From NCBI RefSeq assembly GCF_000020125.1, contig NC_010676.1, positions 3,162,001 through 3,226,000 of the forward strand: a DNA stretch of 64,000 nucleotides, read 5' to 3'. The translations under genes and the position numbers were made by a program. Source of the DNA: Paraburkholderia phytofirmans PsJN. GTDB lineage: Bacteria > Pseudomonadota > Gammaproteobacteria > Burkholderiales > Burkholderiaceae. Below are positions 51,036-62,200 of the stretch, in pieces (position 1 is the stretch's first letter; every line of letters starts with the position of its first letter). The notes under the pieces were generated by a model. It saw only the letters and a list, made by a program, of their open reading frames with translations, searched no databases and was not told the DNA's origin.

Positions 51036-52487
51036 ATGTCCGCTCCGATTTCCAACGTGCGACCCGACCCGGACTCAGTCCTGGCCGATATCGTCGACTA
51101 CGTTCGGGATTATCGGATCGACAGCGCGCTCGCGCTGGAAACCGCGCGTCACTGCCTGATCGATACGCTCGGCTGCGGACTCGAGGCGCTTACCTACCCG
51201 GCCTGCACCAAGCTGATGGGACCGATCGTGCCGGGCACGATCGTCCCCAACGGCGCGAAGGTGCCTGGCACGTCGTTCCAGTTGGACCCGGTTCAGGCCG
51301 CCTTCAATATCGGCGCCATGATCCGCTGGCTCGACTTCAACGACACTTGGCTTGCCGCCGAATGGGGGCATCCGTCGGACAATCTCGGCGGGATTCTGGC
51401 TACGGCCGACTGGCTCTCGCGCAGCGCCATCGCAGCGGGCAAAGCGCCGCTGGCGATGAAAGACGTCTTGATCGCCATGATCAAGGCGCACGAAATTCAA
51501 GGCTGTATCGCGCTCGAAAACTCCTTCAACAAGGTCGGGCTCGATCATGTATTGCTGGTGAAACTGGCATCGACCGCAGTGGTCGGTCAATTGCTCGACC
51601 TCACGCGCGACGAGCTGATCAACGCGGTGTCGCAGGCGTTTGTCGATGGGCATGCGCTGCGCACGTACCGCCACGCGCCGAATACCGGCTCACGCAAGTC
51701 ATGGGCAGCGGGCGATGCGACCTCACGCGCCGTGCGTCTCGCGCTGATCTCGAAGACCGGCGAGATGGGCTATCCGTCGGTACTGACGGCGAAGACGTGG
51801 GGCTTTTACGACGTGCTCTTCAAGGGCAACGCGTTTCAATTCCAGCGTCCGTACGGCTCGTACGTGATGGAAAATGTGCTCTTCAAGATTTCTTTTCCGG
51901 CAGAATTCCATGCGCAAACGGCGGTGGAAGCCACGATGAAGTTGCACGCGCAACTCAACGCTGCGGGAAGGAGCGTGGACGACATCAGCAAGATCACGAT
52001 CCGCACGCACGAGGCCGCGATTCGCATCATCGATAAAAAAGGTCCGCTGAACAATCCGGCCGACCGCGATCATTGCATTCAGTACATGGTCGCCGTGCCG
52101 CTGATCCATGGTCGCCTGACGGCCGCGGACTATGAAGATTCGATCGCGCAGGACCCGCGCATCGATGTGCTGCGCGCGAAGATGGAATGTGTAGAAGACC
52201 CGCAGTTCACGCAGGATTACCACGATCCGGAGAAGCGTTCGATCGCCAACGCACTGACAATCGAATTCAACGACGGCTCGTCATTCGACGAGGTCATAGT
52301 CGAATACCCGATCGGTCACAAGCGTCGTCGCGAAGATGGGATTCCGTTGCTGGTCGAGAAATTCAAGACCAATCTCGCGCGCCGCTTTCCGGTCAAGCAA
52401 CAACTGGCGATTCTCGACGTGTCGCTGGATCAGGCAAGGCTCGAAGCCATGCCGGTCAATGAATACGTCGATCTGTACGTCATCTAG
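51036..52487 (+). CDS. prpD: MmgE/PrpD family protein, 2-methylcitrate dehydratase
   Basis: 483 residues, typical PrpD length. Family segments: [43 protein letters not shown] active-site region (seen as [15 protein letters not shown]), [24 protein letters not shown] (seen as [17 protein letters not shown]) and [20 protein letters not shown]. It dehydrates 2-methylcitrate to 2-methyl-cis-aconitate without an Fe-S cluster. It sits between the MliC-like gene (24 bp) and acnA (39 bp), the latter able to rehydrate the product. Confidence 0.92.
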   Translation: MSAPISNVRPDPDSVLADIVDYVRDYRIDSALALETARHCLIDTLGCGLEALTYPACTKLMGPIVPGTIVPNGAKVPGTSFQLDPVQAAFNIGAMIRWLDFNDTWLAAEWGHPSDNLGGILATADWLSRSAIAAGKAPLAMKDVLIAMIKAHEIQGCIALENSFNKVGLDHVLLVKLASTAVVGQLLDLTRDELINAVSQAFVDGHALRTYRHAPNTGSRKSWAAGDATSRAVRLALISKTGEMGYPSVLTAKTWGFYDVLFKGNAFQFQRPYGSYVMENVLFKISFPAEFHAQTAVEATMKLHAQLNAAGRSVDDISKITIRTHEAAIRIIDKKGPLNNPADRDHCIQYMVAVPLIHGRLTAADYEDSIAQDPRIDVLRAKMECVEDPQFTQDYHDPEKRSIANALTIEFNDGSSFDEVIVEYPIGHKRRREDGIPLLVEKFKTNLARRFPVKQQLAILDVSLDQARLEAMPVNEYVDLYVI

Positions 52488-52526
52488 TTAGTACTGTAGT
52501 TCCGCGATCAAACCAAGGAAAACACC

Positions 52527-55244
<2,718 letters not shown>

Positions 55245-55320
55245 GGTATTTGCTTACCTGAGTAGTCGCTACAAGCTGTTTTGCAGGAGCTGCGCCCTGT
55301 GGAGGACGCAGCTGACTTTG

Positions 55321-55349
55321 AAGCCCGACCGATGGTCGGGCTTTTTTTT
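55321..55349 (+). terminator. intrinsic terminator after acnA
   Basis: A perfect 10-bp stem (AAGCCCGACC with GGTCGGGCTT), 3-nt loop GAT and eight T. It lies ~75 bp after the acnA stop and just before the convergent gene. Confidence 0.95.
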
Positions 55350-55354
55350 GCTGT

Positions 55355-56434
55355 CTACTTTTGGGCGCGGCCTGTCTGGAAGGCGTCAGGGCTGTCGGTG
55401 ATGCGGCGCTGAGTCATGCGGGCGTTCCAGTCAGTGTCGCCCGGCGTGGGTGTGCTGGCGCGCGTCGTGATGTTTGAGCGACGCTGTTGCGCCGCCCAGT
55501 CGCGTAGTGCTGCGCGCTCGGTTGTGTCGGTGGCGGACGTTGGGCGTTCGCGCTGTTCAGGCCATTCGCTCCGTTCGGACTGTTTCGACGCGGAAGGCTG
55601 CGTGGCCGGGTTGGTCGTGCGGCTGAGTGCCAGGCGTTTGTCGACTTGCGGTTTGCTAAGGCGTGCAACTGGCGTCTGGTAATGGGCCTTCGCGAGTTCG
55701 ATCGGCGCCGTCTGCCGTGTGGACACGCGGCCGGTTGGCCGCGGCACGAGGTGTTCGGCGTGTTGCGGTTCCGACGCACGGCGAAGAGTCGTCCCCAGTG
55801 TCATGTCGGGTGACGTAGGAGCGCCGGGAGCCGTCGAATTCGGCCTCGAGATAGCGGCCAATGGCGCACTCCGCGGAGTCGTCTTGGCGAATTTGACGGA
55901 AGGCTGCGCCGGTTTAGCTCGCGCTTGTGGATGAATCGCCATCGCACTGCCGTCCGTCGACGCGACCGATTGCGTTCTTAAGCTGGCCGCTACCGTCGAT
56001 CTGTCAGCATCATGCGTCGTGCAGGTGGCCAGCAACCAGGCCAGCGCGATGCTACAGCTCGCGAAAATCGCCGCGCCGAGGAGATGATCGGAACGGGTCG
56101 AACTCGGACGCGCTCTGCCCATCTCGAGGTAATAGCGGGCTTCAGCCAACTGCTCGTCAAAACGACGCGAATGGTCGGGTTGCTGCGGCAACTTGTAGAA
56201 AAAGAGAAACCTGGCGCCCGGTGGAACCGGCCCACGACTCGCTGTTGACGGCGGACGCCGCATCGCGTTCTGGATCGCCTGCTGCGCGACGGCGGCTGCA
56301 GCGGGGTGTGGTTCACGTTGCGCCGCCGTCCGCCCCTGACGACGCCACGAACCGAATGGCGGCGGCAAAGCATCGAACGGTAGCGGAATCGGAAGCGCCA
56401 GATCACCTTCGATCAAGGCAAGCGGTCGGTTCAT
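55355..56434 (-). CDS. single-pass membrane protein of unknown function
   Basis: 359 residues. The N-terminal ~115 residues are Pro/Arg-rich and include PPGARFLFFYKLPQQPDHSR and RRFDEQLAEARYYLEMGRAR. One membrane helix follows (~118-140; LLGAAIFASCSIALAWLLAT), then ~215 residues of basic Ser/Thr/Pro/Arg-rich, probably disordered sequence ending WNARMTQRRITDSPDAF. I recognise no domain. Its ATG overlaps the Hpt gene stop by 4 bp (ATGA), so it is coupled to the phosphorelay protein and is probably its partner or output. Confidence 0.7.
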   Translation of the reverse strand: MNRPLALIEGDLALPIPLPFDALPPPFGSWRRQGRTAAQREPHPAAAAVAQQAIQNAMRRPPSTASRGPVPPGARFLFFYKLPQQPDHSRRFDEQLAEARYYLEMGRARPSSTRSDHLLGAAIFASCSIALAWLLATCTTHDADRSTVAASLRTQSVASTDGSAMAIHPQARAKPAQPSVKFAKTTPRSAPLAAISRPNSTAPGAPTSPDMTLGTTLRRASEPQHAEHLVPRPTGRVSTRQTAPIELAKAHYQTPVARLSKPQVDKRLALSRTTNPATQPSASKQSERSEWPEQRERPTSATDTTERAALRDWAAQQRRSNITTRASTPTPGDTDWNARMTQRRITDSPDAFQTGRAQK

Positions 56435-56847
56435 TGTGATCTGCTCCGGAAGGCGCGGGGCGCGGCCTCAAGTTGCGTGACGAGGTTTCTGGCGCGCGCC
56501 GTTAGCGCGTCGATTGTCGCAGCGCCCTGGTCCGGCGGCGACAGGCTCGCGCGCCGCAACGCCTCCATCAAACTGTGCGCGCCGACGAGCGCCACTGCTC
56601 CACTCAAGCGATGCAGCACACGATGAAAATGGTCGAAGTCGCCTTCACGAGGCAACGCGTCGAGGCGCGCAAGGTCGTCATTCATTGCTTGACGCCAGTT
56701 GTTGAGAAACAAGTCAAGGTTGACGCCCTCTTCGGATAACGCGTCCAGGTAACGAATTTCAAAGGGCTCAAAAGGACCGCTGGATAAGCTGTCCGATGAC
56801 TCCGCGGCGCTGCCGAAAAGAGGCGGCTGTGCATTGCCGTTAACCAT
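56431..56847 (-). CDS. stand-alone histidine phosphotransfer (Hpt) domain protein
   Basis: About 138 residues from MVNGNAQPPLFGSAAESSDS; a longer open frame upstream is not family-like. Helical Hpt domain with the phosphoacceptor His79 in FDHFHRVLHRLSGAVALVGA, matching the HxLxG....GA pattern. It has no kinase or receiver domain and no membrane segment. It would relay phosphate between a hybrid kinase and a regulator, most simply the BvgA-like response regulator encoded 187 bp upstream on the same strand. No hybrid kinase gene is in the window. Confidence 0.82.
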   Translation of the reverse strand: MVNGNAQPPLFGSAAESSDSLSSGPFEPFEIRYLDALSEEGVNLDLFLNNWRQAMNDDLARLDALPREGDFDHFHRVLHRLSGAVALVGAHSLMEALRRASLSPPDQGAATIDALTARARNLVTQLEAAPRAFRSRSQ

Positions 56848-57034
56848 TTCCACGGATGACTCCCGTTGCTTGCCGGTGAACGGCGCATTGAAGATCGCGC
56901 ACGTGCGCCGCGCTCTCTTTGAACACAAATACGCAGGAATGCTGCGGACGCCATATCCAGCAGATCGTTTAGCGTTTGGCTCCTTATGCACCCAGCAGAA
57001 CAAGATAGGCTCACCGTATTCATAACCCGCAAAC

Positions 57035-57643
57035 TTATTCGACCAGCCGGTGCAAAGTCGCGAACTCGATGAGTCCTGCCAACGATGTGAGGCCGAGTTT
57101 CTCCTGGATACGGCTCTTGTATGTACTGACAGTTTTGTCGCTGAGGGACAATCGACCGGCAATGTCGCGATTGCTCACGCCGCGTGCGAGATGTTGCAAA
57201 ACCTCCACCTCACGCGCCGACAAAGTGCTCAGGCCACTCGCGGGCGCAACGTCACCATTATCGGCCGGGAAGCAGTCGTAGCCGAATAAAACCGTTTTTA
57301 ATGCTGTGACCAATTCGCTGATTTCCCGGCCCTTGCTGACATAACCATTTGCGCCCGCGTTACGCGCATAACCGGCCATAATGTGCTCAGGCTTGGCAGA
57401 GAGCACAAGAATAGATATTTTTATACTATTTGCTCGAATGCGGCGGATCATTGTGAGGCCGTCGAGCCGTGGCAAATCGAGATCAATAATGACCAAGTCC
57501 GGGTGTTTTGTCAGCACCATTGCCAGACCGTCTTCGCCGTCGCCCGATTCTCCAACCAGCTCCAGTTCGGGATCAGCGCGCAACACGCTGGCTATTGTCC
57601 CTCGAATGATTGGATGATCATCAATAATCACAACTCTCTTCAT
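57035..57643 (-). CDS. BvgA/EvgA-like NarL-family response regulator
   Basis: 202 residues from MKRVVIIDDHPIIRGTIASV, with GGAGCGG upstream; an ATG four codons earlier is possible. The receiver domain has Asp8-Asp9, phosphoacceptor Asp54 (VIIDLDLPRLDGL) and Lys104 (GYVSKGRE). The C-terminal LuxR-type HTH reads LSAREVEVLQHLARGVSNRD and LSLSDKTVSTYKSRIQEKLG. The FGYDCFP segment before the HTH and the KTVSTYK helix strongly recall BvgA and EvgA, which receive phosphate from Hpt-containing hybrid kinases. Adjacent Hpt, OmpA-lipoprotein and adhesin genes suggest a surface-structure regulator. Confidence 0.9.
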   Translation of the reverse strand: MKRVVIIDDHPIIRGTIASVLRADPELELVGESGDGEDGLAMVLTKHPDLVIIDLDLPRLDGLTMIRRIRANSIKISILVLSAKPEHIMAGYARNAGANGYVSKGREISELVTALKTVLFGYDCFPADNGDVAPASGLSTLSAREVEVLQHLARGVSNRDIAGRLSLSDKTVSTYKSRIQEKLGLTSLAGLIEFATLHRLVE

Positions 57644-57784
57644 CGGCCGCTCCATTTTCTGATAGTAATTAACGCGTGCAAAAACGAATCGATATTGTTC
57701 AAAAAACTCAACTAAATAATAGCAACATTGGCGAGACATTTCTTCGAGACGATGCAGGGATAAATTCCCAATATCAGGGGGAAT

Positions 57785-57814
57785 TTTCTTGCAAGAAAGA
57801 TTGAATTTTCTTAC
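57785..57814. promoter_or_regulatory. candidate BvgA-type binding site (inverted heptad plus third heptad)
   Basis: TTTCTTGCAAGAAA (57785-57798) is a perfect 14-bp palindrome made of two inverted TTTCTTG heptads; a third, TTTCTTA, follows at 57808-57814. BvgA binds inverted heptads of the TTTCCTA type. It lies ~140 bp upstream of the response regulator start, consistent with autoregulation. Confidence 0.4.
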
Positions 57815-58043
57815 GCACGAGCCGACTCTAGGAATTGAGTCCGCTAACTCGCAGAAGCTCGAATCGAATTTAGGAAGACCGCGTATCGTTGACGCTCACT
57901 TTGGCCAAAGCTGTACTCTGTGAGTGAAGCGCTGCGGGTGTCGTCATTGCCTCACAGCGAACATGCGTGGACCGCATGAGAAACGAGCGCGAAACATCGT
58001 TCGCGCTCGAGATAGCGGTTGAGAACATTGCCTATAAAAGGAG

Positions 58044-58068
58044 TGACCAGACCGCGACAGCCTGGTCA
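58044..58068 (-). terminator. terminator-like hairpin after the OmpA-domain gene
   Basis: TGACCAG pairs with CTGGTCA around an 11-nt loop; on the minus strand CTCCTTTTATAGG follows. It is 11 bp after the stop. The T run is short, so efficiency is uncertain. Confidence 0.55.
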
Positions 58069-58078
58069 TTCCCTCATC

Positions 58079-59194
58079 TCAATGCGACTGCTGCTCTTGC
58101 GGCATGAGTCGGCTCTGCGTCCGCGGGTTTTGCGGCACATCCGATGCCCGCCCGCCACGCACGAAGTCCAGTTCAACGCGACGGTTCGGTGCGAGACAAG
58201 CGATCAAGGCCGCGCGGTTGTGGTCGTTACACTGCACAACTGGATCTTCCTTGCCGTGACCGCGTGTCGAGATTACCGGGCTTACGCCACCGCTCTGCAG
58301 GTAGCGCTTTACGGTTTCGGCACGCTTGGCCGACAGTTGACGGTTGTAGCTGTCGCTACCGAGGCGGTCCGTATAACCATCAATGCTGATGCCTGTCACG
58401 TCATCGGCCTGTTTCAGGCTGCGGATCAGTTCGTCCAGCTTGGCTTTACCGGCTGGCAGCATGCCGGCCAAGTCGCCTCGATCGAACTTGAACGTGGCGT
58501 CAGCTTGCAGCGTGACTTTCTGCGGAAGCGGTTCAACCTTCGCTGCGGTTGGGGGCGGCGTGCAGGCCTCGAGCGCGGCCGTGATGCTGGGTGTGCCTTT
58601 TTCAACTCCGTCGACCAAACGCTTGCTCTCGTCGAAGTCACGCGTCCACGCCTCATGACCGGCGTGGATCAATTCGACTTCAGAGCACGCTGTCAGGCGC
58701 TGCGCCTCCTGACACTGCGGGAATAGTGGCGAGCCTTTCGCTGCGAGGATTTTCTGCCACAGGTCCGGTCGCAGCACAGAAGAAGTCCGCAGTTCTGGAT
58801 TGTCGGCAGAAAGGCCTTGGCCGGTTTCCAGCGCCGTCGTCAAAATGTTGGCCTGGACCAGCGCCTCCTCGATGAAGCCCCAACCGTCGTGGCTAGACCG
58901 TTCGTCGCGAGCGGCGTTTAGCCAACACTGCGCCTTGTCACCGAAATAGTTATTTTTGCGCTCGCCCAATGCGTTCAGACGGGTCTGCACGGTGCTCAGC
59001 ATCTCACCGTTCTTGACGCCGCTATACGTCGCGATCCACTGCGGCGTTACTGCGCCGGCGGCCTGGCTTTGGGTCGCGCTAAAGCCGGTCTGGAGAACCG
59101 TCGGGTCCTGAATTTGCAGCCGGTCGCGCGTCGCGGACGACGAACATCCCGCAAGCAACGCGGCAAGCGCGATGGCAATTAACGAATACTTCAT
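58079..59194 (-). CDS. OmpA-domain outer-membrane lipoprotein
   Basis: 371 residues. A lipoprotein signal (MKYSLIAIALAALLAGCSSS, lipobox LLAGC) anchors it to the outer membrane. A helical N-terminal region (~50-230) precedes the OmpA peptidoglycan-binding domain (~255-360; ISIDGYTDRLGSDSYNRQLS, RAETVKRYLQSGGV, ISTRGHGKEDPVVQC, NRRVELDF). It lies ~95 bp after a giant trimeric autotransporter gene on the same strand. Adhesin-OmpA lipoprotein pairs in Burkholderiaceae suggest a role in anchoring or stabilising the adhesin. Confidence 0.9.
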   Translation of the reverse strand: MKYSLIAIALAALLAGCSSSATRDRLQIQDPTVLQTGFSATQSQAAGAVTPQWIATYSGVKNGEMLSTVQTRLNALGERKNNYFGDKAQCWLNAARDERSSHDGWGFIEEALVQANILTTALETGQGLSADNPELRTSSVLRPDLWQKILAAKGSPLFPQCQEAQRLTACSEVELIHAGHEAWTRDFDESKRLVDGVEKGTPSITAALEACTPPPTAAKVEPLPQKVTLQADATFKFDRGDLAGMLPAGKAKLDELIRSLKQADDVTGISIDGYTDRLGSDSYNRQLSAKRAETVKRYLQSGGVSPVISTRGHGKEDPVVQCNDHNRAALIACLAPNRRVELDFVRGGRASDVPQNPRTQSRLMPQEQQSH

Positions 59195-59290
59195 GTCTGA
59201 GTCTCATGGAAAGAGGGTCGCACGGAAACTTCCCGTGCGACCCAGACGGCTAACGTTTCAAGCGTCTAATCAAAGCCTTGCGGCCGTTGT

Positions 59291-62200
59291 TTAGTTGCCG
59301 AGGACGATACCGATACCAGCGCGAACGATGGTGCTATTGCCGCCCGAGGTGGACACGCCGAGGTTGTAGTTGATCGTGCCCTTCTCGTTCCAGCGGGACA
59401 CACCCAAACCAATTGCCTGGTAGCCACGGTAGTTGGCGACACCTGCATTCAGCGTGGTACGACCCGGCAGATACGGCGTGACGATGTTCAGCGCCGAGGC
59501 CGACGCGATACCCTTGGCCGCGCTACGGTCAACGTTGTTGATCGAGTTGCTCATGTTACCCATGGCACTGTTCAACTGATTCAGGTTGACCGCATCGGTG
59601 CCCTGCGTACCGGCTGCGACGTTGGTGATCTGACGCTCTGCGCCGGCGGAACCCACCGACACCGAGTTGTCGCGATCCGTCGTCGAGTTCGCACCCAGTG
59701 CAACAGCGTTGGTGTTCGGAGCCGAAGCGCCTGCACCCATCGCGACCGAGTTGTCACCCGACGTCACCGTGTTCTTGCCGATTGCAATCGCGGACTCGCC
59801 GGAAGCCGAGGCGCCGTTGCCGATTGCGATCGAGTCCGAACCAGTCGCCACTGCAGCAGTGCCGCCCGAAGTCGGGTTGATGTTGATGTAGGTCGAGTTG
59901 CCCGTGCCCGGTTGAATGTTGGCCACGACGTTTTCGAGGGCCGAGAACTGACCGTAGTTGACCGCGTCCGTTGCGGTTTTACCTGCCGCAACGTTCGTCA
60001 ATGTCACCGGCGTCGTGGAACCCACGCCGCCCAAGGTCACCTTGCTCTTTGTCGAGTCGTCGTACGCCACGCCGTTCGCCGTGCCGCCGCCAATCTGCTG
60101 GTCGACATACGAATGCATTTGACCAACGTTGACCGCGTCGGAGTCAGCAATGCCGGCTGCCACGTTCTTCAACAGAACCGGAGTCGTCGAGCCAACGCCG
60201 CCAAACGTCACCGTGTTCTTGGACGCGTTGTCATAAGCGATGAACGAGCTGGTCACGTTGCCTGACGTATCGACGTTCAAGCCGGCTTCCTTCAATTGCT
60301 TGAGGTTGACCGCCTGATCGTCGCTCGTCGCGGCGGCGACGTTTGCGATCGTTACCGGGGTGGTGGCGTTCGCGCCGCCCAACGTCAGCTTGTCATGCGC
60401 CGGCGTGTCGTAAATCACGCCGTCCGGGTTGCCGCCGGTAGCGATTGCCGCGTTGAGGGCGCCAATTGCCGAGTCGACACCAGTGTACGAGTTGCCACCG
60501 ACAGTGTACGTGGGCTTCGAGATCTGACCGCTAGTGCTGACGGTCGAGCCACCACCCAACGCAGCGGCAGTGCTGCTCATCGCGCCGTACAGTTGCGAAC
60601 CGTTGATTGCGTCCTTGCTGGTCGACGAAACCTGCCCCACAGCAACATTGGTCAACGCGACCGGCACGGTGGAACCTGCGCCGCCGAGCGTGACCTTGCT
60701 CTTGGACGTGTCGTCGTACGCAACGAAGCTGTTCGTCACCACACCGCTCGTGAAGTTTGCGCCCATTGCCTTCAACTGCTCGACGTTCACGGCGTCGTTG
60801 TTGGCCACACCGTCGGCCACGTTCGACAGCTTCACCGGCGTGCCTGCATTGCCCAGTGTTACAGAGGTGTGCGCCGACGTGTCGTACTTCACGGCATCAA
60901 CTCCGCCACCGCCCGATGCAGCCGCAGCCAATGCCGTGCCCACGTCAGTGTAAGTCTGGCCGTTCAACGTGTAACTCGGCTTGGTGATCGAGCCGCTTGC
61001 CGTCACCGACGAGCCACCACCCAATGCGGCTGCCGTGCTGCTCATCGCGCCGTACAGTTGCGAACCGTTGATTGCGTCCTTGCTGGTCGACGAAACCTGC
61101 CCCACAGCAACATTGGTCAACGCGACCGGCACGGTGGAACCCGCGCCGCCGAGCGTGATCTTGCTCTTCGACGTGTCGTCATACGCAACGAAGCTGTTCG
61201 TCACCACACCGCTGGTGAAGTTTGCGCCCATCGCCTTCAACTGCTCCACGTTCACTGCGTCGTTGTTGGCCACACCGTCCGCCACGTTCGACACCGTAAC
61301 CGCACCTGCACCCTTATTCAGCGTAAGCGTGGTGTGCGCCGACGTGTCATAGACCACAGCATTCGGGGCTCCGCCACCTGCAATCGCGTTAATCGCAGTA
61401 TTCATCTGCCCCAGGTTCACCGCATCGGTGTCTTGCGAACCGGCGGCAACGTTGACGATCTGACGCGTCGAACCTGACGCGCCGACGGAAACCGTGTTGG
61501 CACGGTCAGCCGTCGAGTTATAACCAATCGCTACGGCATTCACCCCGCTAACCGTGGAAGCCGAGCCGAGCGCCATGGAGTTCGTGCCAGTAGTGGTGAC
61601 CACGGCGTTTGCACCCAGTCCGACCGAGTTCGTCGCGTTCGTCACGCTATTAGAACCGAGCGCCAATGCATTCGTGCCTTGCGCCGCAGCCATGTAGCCG
61701 ATTACCACTGAGTTATCGGCGGAATTGTTGGTCGTTGCTCCTCCGCCAATTACCGTCGCATTGACCGCCCCAGCCACTGCGCTCGAACCGATCACCGTAG
61801 AACCGGCGTGGAACGAGCCCGAACCCGCGCCAACGACCACCGAGCCAGCGCCCTGCGCCATTGCACCCGGGCCAATGGCCATGGCGTTCTCTGTGTTGTC
61901 CGTCGTCGTCGCAGGCAGTCCCGGCGTAATCGTCGTGCTGACGGCGATATAGTTGGTGACCGGAACCGCGCCCAGCAGCATGGACTTCACGCCGCTCGAC
62001 TCAGCGGAGACTTTTTGCGTTAGCGAGTTCTGCAATGCGTTCAACTGACCGAGCGTTGCGGCATCACTAGACAAGACGCCGTTAGCCACGTTCATGATGC
62101 GACGCTCTGTACCCACATCGCCAACGGAAATGGTATTCGCAACCGTCACCCGTGAGTTCGCGCCGAGCGCCACCGAATTCGCAAACTGTGAACGCGCGCC

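Larger units (their letters stand above)
57644..58078. other. intergenic region upstream of the response regulator (435 bp)
   Basis: More AT-rich than the surroundings and without a supported gene. It contains a BvgA-type inverted heptad, and two hairpins toward the OmpA gene: CGAGCGCGAA/TTCGCGCTCG at 57984-58009 and a terminator-like stem at 58044-58068. Confidence 0.6.

Noticed and set aside
60296..61477. 393-codon plus-strand frame inside the adhesin
   Set aside because: Shadow of the repeat-rich adhesin gene; repeats on one strand give repeats on the other.
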